Positions 26,090-39,027 of a stretch of 64,000 nt of DNA are shown here, one piece after another. The notes below the pieces were generated by a model that did no database searches, was not told where the DNA came from, and saw only the letters and a program-made list of their open reading frames with translations. The stretch lies in NCBI RefSeq assembly GCF_017654505.1, contig NC_054534.1, forward strand, positions 25,866,189 to 25,930,188. Direction: 5' to 3'. Positions within the stretch are counted from its first letter, which is position 1. Every line of letters starts with the position of its first letter. A program made the translations under genes and the position numbers. Source of the DNA: Polyodon spathula. Lineage: Eukaryota > Chordata > Actinopteri > Acipenseriformes > Polyodontidae.

Positions 26090-27902
26090 TTATTTATTTA
26101 TTTTCTCTTACAAAATGTGGTTTGCATTTGCTTTAAAATAGGCCACAACAATTATTTCTTATTGTTTAAGTTATTCATTTTTGGTATACATAAGTTCACC
26201 ATAATGTTGTTTTTGTGCGCATTGAGGGAAACAAACTTGGTGTAAAGCCTTAGGGAACAGGATTACTGTAACTGGTGAGCTCAGCGAATGGCAGACTCCC
26301 CCAGTTGGTATCTCTTTTGTCAAAGTGTTGTTTGTACTAAAGTCCAGTATGCCAATGAAATGAATAACATTAATAATAATAGTGGAAACATATCAAATCT
26401 AGAAAAGGGAAGTTTAAAGTTCTGAAACACATTTGATGTCCTTCTGATGTACAGCAACAAAGAAATGGATGATTGGCAGAACGTGAATAAGACTGGTAAG
26501 TATTTACGAAGGGGTGCAGCAAAGCTATCCTTGGTTCTTTGTAGCCTCCCTGTCATTTTCCGCCAGGATGTCTGTCTGTTATGTATGCCCTTGAGGAGGG
26601 CTGTTGAATGGTCTATTCTAGAAAGCACAGCGATGAAGCCCATTGGGACACATTGTATTACATTGCCTCTGTCGCCATGCATGAACCGGCACTTGAGGAT
26701 TACATGGCATTTGACCCTCAAATTGCAGAGCGGGGATATAAAATAACAAAAGGCCGAGACACAGGTGAAAGCAGAATGCATAATGATGGTTATCTGCACT
26801 CTACACATTTCAGATCTTACTCAGACATTTTCCTTTTTATTTTGCTGACTGTATCAGGCTTTGGCATTTCATTTTCAGACAGGCTATTTGTTGTTTGAAG
26901 AATTCCGGTTTAAATGGGAGAATGAGCTCACACTCTACTCAGATAACTGCAAGCCTGACATAACTGTTTGGAAAGTCCTGCTCAAGACAATGGTGGCTTC
27001 AGACTGTACCTTGAATGTGACCAGTTTTTATCATGTAGTTGTGTATTCAAAGCCCTAGCACTGTTTTGTTTTAAAGATTATTTAAATGTATATAAATTAA
27101 AAGGTAAATTATCCCTGGCACATCATCAAACAACAAAGCTAAATGGTATAATTAAATAAAGTAAGAAAGTGTAAACAATATACATGTAAGGAATGTTAAA
27201 CGAATGAAGTTATTTCAACTTCAAGATGTAAGCTAAATATTTCAAAGCTCTGCTGATCGTTACTCAAGGGCATCTACCTGCTTTTGTCCGTATAACTTGC
27301 ATTTGGCGTCAAATATCCTAAATATAAAAGATCAGGTGTTTCTTAGCCTGGTAACCAGTTTACATGATATGTATGATGACTGAAATGGGTAGACAGGTCT
27401 ACTTTGATAATGTACTAATGTGTCAAATAATTATTTTTATACAGTACCTAAAAAGAACAATTTATGTTTTCTAACAAATCATCTGTTTTACTGTTTCATA
27501 ATTATGCATTTGTAGATATACTCTGTCGGCTGTAGATGTGGTCCTGAAACTCTAGTCTTTGTGACCCCAAAAATGAAATAGAAGGTCCTTGGTTTATCCT
27601 CTATCATTCTGAAGTTGTTGGTCCTTCTGTACAGCAGCTCTTCACACTTGCTTAAGGGAATAGATCTGTCAGAAGCCTGCTTTACTGGTTATTTGTTAAA
27701 GTATTATAGGCAACAATTGCAACTATTAGGATACTTACAGATACTTACAAACTTACAAAGAGAGAAACAGCTTAATGTCAAGCCTTTACTGTAAAACAGC
27801 TAATTGAAAACACAGTATTCTCATAAAAATCTAAGGACTTAGGACTGTCTTTCACTAATAGTGTTATGGAATGGACACAAAGCCAATGTGACTGACATAC
27901 GG
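26090..27902. other. Non-coding DNA with overlapping chance ORFs
   Basis: A 162-codon minus-strand frame (26320-26808) and + strand frames of 96-99 codons overlap one another. None shows a recognised domain or exon-like splice sites, so all are taken as chance. Confidence 0.45.
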
Positions 27903-28004
27903 CTGGTTTCACAGACCCCGATTAGCACCGATCTTGGACTACCTTACCTAAAATAAAATGAGTTAGTCCAAGACTTGTGGTAATTGGGGTCTGTGAAACC
28001 CCAG
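27903..28004. mobile_element. Short hairpin MITE, about 100 bp
   Basis: CTGGTTTCACAGACCCCGAT on the left pairs with the complement of ATTGGGGTCTGTGAAACC on the right. The inner arms GATCTTGGACTA and TAGTCCAAGACTTG also pair, leaving a loop of about 22 bp. The simple fold-back structure fits a non-autonomous DNA element. Superfamily and target duplication are not clear. Confidence 0.65.
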
Positions 28005-28524
28005 TAGAGATCTGATGTCAATCTTACAAAGTGTTTTACAACTCTGTTGCCGATCATTCTGTAACTAAGTCAGTTCAAGATAAGAAGTCTTTGCCTTAAG
28101 ATCTTCATCCATAACTTCAAACGTTCAATCATGAGATATATAGAAGTACTAAAAAGAAACTTTGGGGGTCACCTTTATCAACTTCTACCTTGCAAGGGAA
28201 AAATAATCTTTGTCCCCTGTGCTGCAAAATGCTTTAAAAAATCCATCTGTGGATTATCAGGTGGGGTGATCAAATCAACCTTTTCATAAAATCTTAAACA
28301 AATTAAGCCTTTAAGTTAAAATTCTTTTTATATTTTGAATGTATTTTGGTCTCTTTCTGAGTGTTGTTTTTCACTCAGAAGCATGATCATTACAATCATT
28401 ACAATTACAAAATACAATGAACAAGTTCAGGCCCTAAGTGACTTTTATTACATACTAACAGTAATGTAATGCTTATACTTCTAAAACTATTTAAAAAGAA
28501 AAGACATCTTGTGTATAGCAGTGT
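28005..28524. other. Non-coding spacer
   Basis: Nothing is recognised. Confidence 0.5.
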
Positions 28525-28551
28525 CCCCCCCCCCCCCCCCCCCCCCCCCCG

Positions 28552-28609
<58 letters not shown>

Positions 28610-28706
28610 ACCCCCCCCCCCCCCGCCCCCCCCCCCCCCCCCCCCCCCCACCCCCCCCCCCTCCCCCCCCCCCCCCCTCCCCCCCCCCCCCCCCCCCCCC
28701 CCCCCC
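28525..28706. repeat. Poly-C tract, 182 bp
   Basis: A run of C with only six interruptions (positions 28551, 28610, 28625, 28650, 28662 and 28678). The poly-Pro and poly-Gly ORFs across it are artefacts. The G-rich minus strand could form quadruplexes and the C-rich strand i-motifs. The true length may differ, because such tracts are prone to sequencing and assembly error. Confidence 0.95.
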
Positions 28707-31627
28707 GTTTTATTCAAGATGCTCTCTAACAGCTGTTGCCCCATATTTGAATGCTTGAAGAACAGAAATATAACCATGTGATGGTACTTCAGAGGGGGTA
28801 AAAAGCAACTAGTGTCAGAATGGGTATGTTAACTCGTAGTTAGCAACCAATGTGTCAATTTAATCAATCATTTCTAAAGGCAATTGTGTCGATTATTTCT
28901 GTGTTAAACAATGGGTCATTTATCTAGGATCATGAAAATCATTAATGTGTGCCTATCCTGAAGTCAGTTCTGTGATACCTGGTTTCCATAAGTGAAATGT
29001 GGGGTTGAAGGACAATACACTCAAGATGTCAGTTCTTCAGACAAAAGAGCAGGCCATGAAGTCAGCATCTGAAGTACAAAACAAAGAGATTATAACACCC
29101 CTGGGATTGAACAGGCCGTAGTGGGAGACTCCTTGAAAAGCAATTCACACAGGACCATGTTTCAAAGTTTCTCTGGGTATTAAAAATACATAATAACACC
29201 ATACGACTTCAGGAATCTTAAAGGATAATACTCATTTAAAATATGTTTAAATCAAATACATTATTGCTACTATTTGGAATGGTTTGTATTTCCTGGGGAT
29301 AGGTAATCAGTTACAAGGAAATGTCTTCTTTGGGTTTACATTTGTTAATCATTCGGTAGTTTTATGCATTTCTTCATGGACTGGGTAGTGAAGGTGGGAG
29401 TCTCAGATTTGAATACTGTAAAAAGTATGGACTTCTGACATCAAAGTTTTGCGTCCTTTTTTACCCCCAGAGCTTTGCAAATTGTATGAAGCTAACCTAC
29501 ACTGCAGTTTAAATGTGAATCAGGATTAGAAAATGGATTAACATAATTAGTAATCTCTAATCTCCACATTTTGTCAGTTTTGTTTTTTGTGTGTAGAGGA
29601 TTGAAAAAATGGGTATTACCTTGTAAGTATGAGCGTATAATAGTACATATTTGTTTTACTCTGTAAACAATTCATTTCACTTTAGAAATGTGAAGGGTTT
29701 CATATTAGGTTCTTGCACTTCAGATTCAGCAGTCTGCAATACAACTGTTTTCTTACAGCTGCCTTAAAGTCTGCTGTCTATGGAAAATAACCACCCAGAA
29801 GCAAAACAGCACCACCAATCTCAGGACAAGTCTATTAAATTAAAATCAATTTGCTTCAATAAGTGAATACACAGTGGAAACAGAAATACTACATTTTAAA
29901 TTAAACCTAGCCTTTTTTTCTGCTGAGTCATTTGTACATTAACAGACTTGGAGAGCTACAGTTATTTTAGTTAGAAAATAAACACTGACCTTGTAAAACT
30001 CAACCACTTGCAGTGCCAAAGTCAGGTATTCGGTTCTGAATTATTAATGTGCTTTCACTTCCATTTTATCTACGCATGTCAGCACTTCAACAGTTTCTTC
30101 AGCCTGATTGCATTAACAATACAGTAGCCTGCAAGTAGCATTAAACCCCCCAGGGAGATACAATTGTAGGAAATACATTTTCAATATTTCATTAGCAGCA
30201 TAAATGTCATCAAATAGTTCAATTATTGTACTGTAAGAAAGCTTAGGATATACCATTTATAGATACTGAGCTGTCATAAACATTTGTATAATTTACGAAT
30301 CATAACTTTAAACAAACATATCTCACCTTCCCACCAGATGACAAACAGAATTTATTTTCACATTGCTTGTCTTCACACTCACTCTCTACTGTGTAAGTGA
30401 ACTTGCTGACCTCTCTCAGTCTATTGTGAAAGCAGATGCATATTCAATACTTTATTTAACACTGTACTGTGTTTAAAGGTCCATACAGATTTGTACAGTA
30501 AAACATACCTGATTTAAGACCATTCAGAGCATCACCGTAGCTGAATGGGTAACGTGCAGTATCAGACCTTAACTTTTGTAGGAAAATATATAATGGAGTT
30601 ATCACTCATCATTTCACCTTACTCATCACTTAAGAAAAAAATGATGGAAGAGTTTCTAACATTCTCTGTGCTCGTCAGACATTTCATGTTAAATTATTTC
30701 TAAAATAGCAAAGACAGCCTGACCTTTCCAGCACCCACAGAAATTTGAAAAGCGTGTGTGTGACAGACGAGCTACATGACTGTAAATCCCTATACTGTAG
30801 AATAACTCACTTTACCTTGTTTGTTATGAACAAACTGCATCTGACTGAAAAAGTGTAAAGTCCTGGGAAGTCTGGGTGGCTAGCTTTGGAAAAGTGGGTC
30901 CTCTTCTAGGGATGCTGCAGTGTGAAACACGTCCTCACTAGTGTTTCCTAACCGTTCCAGGGTGAGACCAGATTCAAAGGCCCAGCCAATCTTTGCCTGT
31001 TTGGAGAATATGGCCAAGTCCAAAGATGAAGTCATGATGATCAAGTGATGAATGGATGATATCCTATTACTAAGCCAGTCAGTCCATCTTGTTTTTTGTT
31101 TTTATTTAAATAGTTTATGTTGGTCAACATTTTGGGTCTTGTATAGGCCTACTGGAACTAAATCATCTCTGCTAGGTTTTGGATTCCTGTTGAAATACTC
31201 TGTGGGTTGAAAATGATAGTGAATCTGCCTTGCGACTGTTACCATCTGCTTTCTAAAATGTTAAATGTATTCTTTATTATATAGGCAATACACATAGCAG
31301 ACTAATGCTAAACACGATTGCAGCGTTATAATAACAGAACAGTTTGAAAAATAATTTCCTAACATTATTGTTCTAAGGTCAAAATTAAACTTAACATTCA
31401 CTCTGGTATTTTTAATGGATTGTCTGCTTGGTCTCAAATCGTATTTTATTCTTCATGGTAGGCTATTACTTTTTTTGCTGGATTAGCTTGTCGTGGTTTA
31501 GTAGATGTTTTGGAGATTGTGAGGACCTGCTCTATGTGCCCGCAGAGTGCCTGCACTGGTTTCTTAAAATTGTTTCGTTGTCTTGTGCTTACATTATCCA
31601 ATTGTTCTTCTTATCCAAATGTTCTTC
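28707..31627. other. Non-coding DNA, nothing recognised
   Basis: No gene or repeat was identified. A tRNA-like A-box word at about 30540-30560 has no partner B box. Confidence 0.5.
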
Positions 31628-32104
31628 CAGGGGTTCCCGAGTGGCAGATCTAGTAAAGGCGCTCTGCGTGAGCACAGGATATGCCCTATAGCCTGAACAT
31701 CGCCGGTTCGAGTCTGGGCTATTCCACAGCCGTCCATGGACGGGAGTTCCCAGGAGGCGGCGCTCAATTGGCTGAGTGTTGCCGGGAGGGGGGGGTCTAG
31801 GTCAGCCAAGGTGTCCTCGGCCCACCACGTACCAGCAACCCCTGTAGTCTGGCCAGGCGCCTGCGGACTTGCCTGTTAGCTGCCCAGGAGCTGCGTTGTC
31901 CTCAGTGTGTAAAGAAGCCGCAGTGTGTAAAGAAGCGGTCGGCTGACAGCACACGCTTCGGAGGACAGCATGTGTTCGTCTTCACTGCTCCCAAGGGGTG
32001 GTAGCAGTGAGCTGAGCCCAAATAGTAATTGGCCATTTCAAATTGAGAGAATTTTTTTTTTTAAATAATTGGCAACAACTAAATTTAAATAAATAAATAA
32101 ATAC
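31628..32104 (+). mobile_element. tRNA-derived SINE with perfect target duplication
   Basis: The 9-bp direct repeat ATGTTCTTC flanks the insert (31619-31627 and 32105-32113). The head is tRNA-like, with an A-box-like TGGCAGATCTAG at 31642-31653 and a B box GGTTCGAGTCT at 31705-31715. These form the internal RNA polymerase III promoter. A body of roughly 300 bp, with a small tandem duplication of GCAGTGTGTAAAGAAGC, leads to a T-rich stretch and an (AAAT)n tail. The perfect target duplication suggests a rather recent insertion. From memory, similar sequences occur in sturgeon-like fishes. Confidence 0.9.
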
Positions 32105-32797
32105 ATGTTCTTCTGTTGAATATTTGGAAAGTATTTTAATTTTTATGTATGAAAGGAAAATGTAACTGTTAATGTAAGAATAGAACACACAATCAAAACA
32201 CACTTTAAAGTCATTTTCTGAGTTCATTAAAGGCAATCATTTTAGAATCATTATGTCACCTGATACTTTTTACATATTCTTTATAATAGATCACATATTA
32301 ATACAGTTATAATTTTCAAAGGAAATGTTTTCATAGCACTTGGATAATTATTATCAATGAAACTGACAAAGTATACAGTACAATCAAACCTATTTTGTCA
32401 GGATATCCTGCCGGTCTTAATAGAAAAGGTTGCATTGAAGCTCCAGTCTGTAGTTAGATATTTCTGTCTGGCTCAGTGTACCATAAATCAATGGCTAAAA
32501 AGAACTAATACTCTGACTTGGAAGTAATAAGAAGGGCCTTAAACTTAATACAAATGTATGTGATTATGGTGCCTTTTCACAAATCTATTACCCCATTTTG
32601 TTGTGCACTTTTGTGTATTTATCTTGGACAACTGTGGAAAATTGAGTCTTTTTATTAATGTTTTTCATGAATAAAATATAGTCTGATATTCATGAAACTG
32701 CTTTTAAAGAGGCCAGCAGCAGCCTAGAACAGTTTCATGAATATCAAACACTAAGCTTCATAAACACTGTATCCTGCAATCAAAAAAATATATATAT

Positions 32798-32829
<32 letters not shown>

Positions 32830-35800
32830 ATATATTATATATATTATAGTATACTTATCAAATACATGTCATGTGACGAGTAGGTAATATATAGTTCCAA
32901 TATCTGTAAAAAAAATTAATTATTCTAAAATATCTATATATTCACCTAGCTATCATTTATTAAACAGGTTATTAATTACATTACAGTTAAGTAATTTTTT
33001 ATATTAAAAAATATATACCTATACCATTGTGTTTTATATTTATTATAGAACTGCCTCATACTGTATTCAAATTTAATTTGTATGTCTTCTGTATTTCTCA
33101 TTGGGGTTTAGAACATGAGCTCTGGCACAAGGTAGCCACAGGTTTACTGTCTAGAGGTCCTGTATGAAGCTAATCTCTAATGAACATACAATTCAGTCCT
33201 AAGTAAGCTAAATAGCTTACATTTACATATCCTAAACCAGCTTCCCTATTTAGGTAATTTATCCCTCACTGGTACCATATCTTTCCTCTCTGGATATTGT
33301 CAGTGTTCCTAACTGAATTCCCTGGAGGCAGGGTGGAGGACATTTATCTTGTAAGCAACATTAATTGAAGGTATCATTAAACACGGGTGCACACGTGGCA
33401 AACTGCACTGCAGGCTTCTGTGGCTTACTTCTGCATTGTTGTGCTGACACTCAGCCTCCCCGCTGTCAGGAGGGGAGGGGTTTCGAATGCACTCAAATCC
33501 CATTGTCTAGCTGCAGCTGGTTCTGGAATTTTAACCTGAGAAGTGGCTTGTGATTTTGTAATGAGTTTACGCTCTTGAAAAAGGACTTCCCGTGGTCATT
33601 CAGCTGATGTGACAGCTCCTTGAGTGCCTGCAGAGGGTCAGTATAGCATGCCATCTGAATGCTGTTTTGAGTTTGCAGACCTTTGATAAAGTAATAGTGT
33701 TGTAAAGGGTAGGTTGTAAGCAATGTTTTGTTCAGCTGGAACAGAGGCACTTGCTTTTGCACAGTAACCAGTTGTATTTTCAATCCTTCAACTATGTGAT
33801 TGACAAGACTATTTTACTGAGCAACTAAACCACACAGAAAGGATGGGTTTGAATGGTTTGATCAGATTTATGATATACTTAAGTGTGGAATTATTTAACA
33901 TAAAAAGCACCTGTATGAGATATGATTCAGATTTTGGAAGAAATATTTGCTATCAAGGGATATGGAAAATAGACTGCATTTGTCATGTGTACACTACTGC
34001 TGTATCTAAAGGGTACAAAAATATATTGATGACATGTTTTTAAATCTGTATTTAAGTCAGAAACAACATCTTGAAATAGCTTGGCTCCTAATCTGCCCTG
34101 CCTGCCTGGAAGTGTATTTACTGTCTATACTGGGTAGACAATCCACAAAGTCTCCATTTATAAAATTATTATTTACATGCTTACTTTGAAAACAAAGTAT
34201 TGAGTGCTCTGAAGGAAGGAGATATCCTGTCTACAGACAATTAAAGGGCAATATTAACTTTAGCTGCACTAGAAGCAATAGCCATTTACTATGTTATTTA
34301 CTTATATAACAGGGTTTGGTGCAGTACATTTATTGTACTAATATAATGCAAAGTTCCCAATACAGGTCTTTCATTCTACATGCTTAGCACCTCCTTGAGA
34401 ATGCTTTGTGCAACAGATTGAGATTGAGACTCTAATTAGGATAGTAACTTGCTAATTAGTCAGTTTTATGAGACTGTAGCACATCAGTGAATACCTAACA
34501 TAATTACAGAATTTAAGATGCATCAGAAAAGCATAATTTGCTAGTTCCACTAAAATACTAATTAGGTAGAAATACAGAGGACATACAGAGAGAATCTGTA
34601 TTCTGTAACTACCATTCATAACCACTAATGTTAAAATAGTTTTTCGACCCAACAAAGGCAAAAGTAAAAGAGCAGTCTGGACTGTGACAAAATACTCCAA
34701 AGCCCAGAGTCCTTTTTCTCTTGATAAAAGGTAAAGGGGTAAATTGTAGTGATTTATTATTGCAGTAAACCTTGGTTACTGGGCATTGCTTTGGCAGATG
34801 TTCTTCTACAATAATTCCCTCTAATTGGGGTTCTATTGCTTAAGATATCATTGTTAAACGAATAAATAAATTGAATCGTGTTGCCTTCGATTAGTTTATA
34901 CAAAAACATTATGTTTGCATGGCTATATTATGTTAGGATAGTTTTTTTTTTTATGTGGGATGGGGTGTTGTAACTGATTGTAACAAATAGCTGTTAATAT
35001 TTCAATAAAAAAAAAATAATAATAAAAAGATGTTGCACTCTCCATGCTAACAAACAAGTTTCACACTGACATATTGGTTTTAATGAAAATCCATCAAAAC
35101 TCAAATAATCCCAATAAATTATTTCAGAACATCAATCTATTTTTACAGCAGCGCTAAATGAAAGAAGACTGTGATTAAGGGAAAAAGAATGCTGACAAAA
35201 CCTGCATGGCAAACTTTCATTTAGCAACAAATCAAGCAATACACGAGAGAAATATAAAATCCTTGTGCTGTATCACCTTCCCTTATCAACTACTATATTC
35301 ACAGTAATACAATGTTTTTTATATTTAGTCTCCTAAGCTTAATAACCCAGGAGATAAAACACAGAAGGCCTCAACCAGAAAATTCAGTCAGTCAGAAATG
35401 ATCACTGTTAAAATCCCCTGTAAATTCTTTTGAATGTACTTTTAAAATGATTGAAAATGCTGCTTTCTTAGTCAAGCTATTAAATTGCTCTTCAGTTTTC
35501 GGTAACAGAGTGTGACATTAAACTGCGATACAGTAGTTAAGTATAAAAATATGTTTAACCCTTACTGTAAAAATGTCACACCTTGTGTGAAAGAAAAATG
35601 TTAGTGCTATAATAAGGGCAGTTGTTGTTGTGTCTAGTTTTTTGTTTGACAGAAGGAGTTCATGAAGATTAGAAATAACAGCCGGGCTGTGAAAGCTTGC
35701 CAATAGGAACCAGAGACTCAGTCAGTCATCGTGTTTCCAAGGAAGGTTAATGATTTTCTAGAAGATGGATGTTGCCGTTGTCAAAGCAAAAGGCATCTCT

Positions 35801-38020
35801 GCTGGCCAGCAGTGTTTTCAATCCAGCTCTTAAAGAAACGGTGGCACATATTTTAAAAGTCTGATTTTACTCCTAATTTTTTGAAAGGGTGAACATTCTT
35901 ACAGAATGTGAAACAAGCTACTTCAGTGTGTGTGTGAATAAAGTAAATGTTTTGTGAACTTAACCATTTTTTTGAAATGAATATTCAGAGTGAAGAAAGC
36001 ATATGGTTAAGAATCAAAGAACACCGAACAATGTGATTTTGTCAAAAATGTCTTTATTTCATTAAACTTTGCTTCATTTAGCAGGCATATTACTATGGGA
36101 GAATTGTAATATAAGTGTGTGGGAACTGTTAGAACATGGTGCACAATACAGTGTGTCGAAGACAGTGCTGTATATCAGCAAGTTTCTGTTTCCCATGTTA
36201 TCATAGGCTTTCAGGGTAACCACCTGAAACAATACAGTTATTTACTAATATAAGCAGAATGCTGTGTATAAATGTAACAAGACCTCTTCTGAAGCACTGC
36301 AAGGTGATTGAACAGAACAGCTGTGAGTTGCCACAAAGGTGTAGTAGATTTGATTTTCAGTCATGCAGTCAAAATATCGTCTAGACTTCTGATCATCTGC
36401 TGCTCCACTCACTCTGTTTCAAAGTATTCTGTCAGCTATTTTTTTTTATAGGCTGGAGGGTAATGAAACATCGTTTAATGAGCATTTGTTGATAGAAAAT
36501 ACAGTACTCAGACGTATGTGATGCTTGAGTACCTTTCTTGTTGAAAAGCATATATATTACAACTCACCTGGGGGACCAAAGGTATTCTTAATGTAAACAC
36601 TGTCTGCATAATTGTGGCTTACTTAGGTGAGATGTATTTGTTTTACCAGCATTTTGTTTTAGCTAAATCCGGTACCTGACTTTAATTCCCCAAAAACATT
36701 TGACCAATACAGTACTTCAGAATTAAATTAAATAGATCAATGCATGTTTTATGAAAATTAAGTGTTATTTTAATTTAAAATAATGTTCCGAAGGTTTCAT
36801 GCTTTTTAAACAAATTAGCAACATATTATGATGAATATGAACTGAAATGCAGATATCTGAGGCTACACTTGAAGGTGCTTTGAAGACAACAGATTAGAAT
36901 CTGTCTGCCCTCTTGTCTGTCAAATTTAAATTCCTAAGGATGCCACAGCAACTGTTATAGAAACTCCAGCATTCAAACTTGTTTGTTTTACTGTGGGGGT
37001 CAGCAGTAGCATCATCCATAATACCTTGGACTGGCACCATGCATAGTTTAGTTCATCTCGGTATCAGTTTCAAAGAAAACTATCAATCACATTATTTCTT
37101 TGAACCTCTGTGTTTTTCAGGTTAAATGTACAGTATCAAGAAACTGTAAATCGTACTACTTCCATTCATGTGTTTCAAAACAGTATGTAAAGTTTTCATG
37201 CAAGGTTTCACGTATTTACTGCTGACAGAAATCTACCTCCAACACCCTTCTGTAATATTAAGGCTGATTTAGGTATAGATCAATATAACATTTCATTGGA
37301 TATGGCTGCAGTACATACATTATGTAAAAGCCCCAGTATCCATTTAAAGTAATCTACTGTACTGAAGCTGCAACGTTCTGTCCAGTTCCGACAATAGGCT
37401 TCAGATTAGTTCCTATTGTCCAGGTATTAATTTTCTGAATAATGAGGGTGTATGGCCTGCTCTTCAGCAAGGGTTTTGCTCGCTAGCCAAACTTCCTGAC
37501 AAAAGGAACTTTTCTGCCGACTGGGCTGTTGTACGCTATGTTTCTTTTTCAGCTCCCACTCTCATTGTGTGCAATCTGTCATCTGAAAGCCTCATTGATG
37601 TCTGCCTGAGATTATGGATTAGCATGGGGCCACACTGACCTCCTTGTTCTCCATTGTAGAGGCTTTCATACAGTGCAGTTCTTTTTTTGCATAGTGTTTT
37701 GTTTTGTTTGGTTTGTGAATGAATATAAAGCCATTTCCTTATCACCTGACTCCCCTGCACACAGCCCCAGATTAAGCTGTCTTGTTTCCAGTTATGTTTA
37801 TACTCCAGAATTATTTTGTTTTGATGCAACAATCCAACTGATGGGATCCGAATAGTGATCAAATGAACTAAGCCTCCAATGTGGTAAAAGTGCTAATCTA
37901 CCAGTGGGATAATGACTAGTGAACTTAGAATCTAATTGGCTGAGTAAGGTTTATGAGGACGTTTTATTATCTGGCATTACTGTCTAAGTGATCTAAGTAA
38001 TCATTCTCTTTGTTCCTCAG
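32105..38020. other. Non-coding DNA upstream of the first visible exon
   Basis: No exon encoding the earlier part of the PH domain was found. An interrupted (AT)n tract lies at 32788-32847. The final bases TTGTTCCTCAG (38010-38020) form the polypyrimidine tract and acceptor of the exon at 38021. Confidence 0.55.
32788..32847. repeat. Interrupted (AT)n microsatellite
   Basis: AT-repeat runs with several single-base phase breaks. Confidence 0.95.
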
Positions 38021-38143
38021 GTGGAGATCGGGAGCGGATGACAGCCAATCATGAAACATACCTTCTTATGGCCAGCACCCAGAATGACATGGAGGATTGG
38101 GTAAAGACCATTCGCAGAGTCATATGGGCCCCGTTTGGTGGAG
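38021..38143 (+). CDS. ARHGAP24: ARHGAP24 (FilGAP) exon: end of PH domain
   Basis: This 123-bp exon encodes the last part of the PH domain, including the block [16 protein letters not shown], which is near-identical to mammalian ARHGAP24. It is bounded by acceptor TTCCTCAG and donor GAG|GTCAGT. Its first two bases finish a codon from an unseen upstream exon, and its last base starts the Gly codon completed at 50488. The PH domain binds membrane phosphoinositides and helps place the protein at the cell edge. An ATG at 38038-38040 falls where a shorter mammalian isoform lacking most of the PH domain is known to start (from memory), so a downstream start is possible. The paralogues ARHGAP22 and ARHGAP25 are less likely because the later exons, especially the C-terminus, match ARHGAP24. 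Confidence 0.95.
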
Positions 38144-39027
38144 GTCAGTTATTACTTCTTTTTTTTTCCTAAAGGTATTCAATTCAGATTTTTTTACACA
38201 CACATTTGGATGTAGGCAGAGACAAGCGTCAGATGTCCAAAAGTGCATTGAAATTGAAATATATTGAAATATGTTTATTTATTTTGGCAACATAACTTAC
38301 TCTTTGTGTCATTCAGTGTGGGATTCAATGAATCTCCTTCCTATTCATCAGGCATGTTCCAGAACAGCATTGATATTCTTGATTCTTCTCTCATTCACGT
38401 ATTAGACATACTTTTAGTAGCATCAACAGTAGTTATCCCACATGCCCTAATCTTATTGTAAAATATATCAATCAATTGAATGTTCAGCTTTCATTCACTA
38501 TTCCCCAAGCAGGTAAACATTGCTGCAGGAAACTTCTGAGAGTGGCAATGAATGCTTCAGACTTTATCTGTGACAATAAAGGCATATCAGAAGAATTGTA
38601 TTTTATTGTCAATGTCCCATTCAACTTCTCAGTGCTGCCATTTGGTCAATAAATATTTTTTATTTAACCTTTCAATGGATTCAGGGTGTTTTTAGACTTG
38701 ATGAACACATTTTTGTTTTTTAAATTACATTTTAATAATATGCTGATTACTCAATGGCCTTTTTTCAAACAAGCCTAAATCCATTATAATGAGAGTTTTC
38801 CAAAATTGTGAATCCTGTTTCAGTCTACTCAAGTGAATCAGCTTAAGAAACCGCAGAGTAGTCTTGTTTTGTTGAATGATTATTGATAGTATTATATTGA
38901 AAATAACTTGATATTGTTTTCAGTTTCTAATAATCATTGCATACCAAACAACTGGGCATTGCGGAAAAAGGGTAGCATTCCTTTAAAAGGTAAACGGAGA
39001 CCAGTATACATTTTAACAGGAGGTTTT
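38144..39027. other. Intron start, nothing recognised
   Basis: First part of the 12.3-kb intron between the PH exon and the first RhoGAP exon. No feature beyond the donor site. Confidence 0.6.

Noticed and set aside
26320..26808. 162-codon minus-strand ORF
   Set aside because: No recognised domain and several overlapping frames on the other strand. Its hydrophobic, Leu/Phe-rich composition fits chance translation of AT-rich DNA.
28405..28781. Poly-Pro and poly-Gly ORFs on both strands
   Set aside because: They are translations of the poly-C tract and have no coding meaning.
30530..30575. tRNA-like A-box word (TAGCTGAATGGGTAACGTGC)
   Set aside because: No B box at the right distance and no cloverleaf. 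A similar weak word near 46276-46293 and one at 51709 were rejected for the same reason.
1..38020. Search for the upstream PH-domain exons of ARHGAP24
   Set aside because: No frame with the expected PH motifs ending in a phase-1 donor was seen by eye, so none is claimed. A translated search with the human N-terminus would be decisive.
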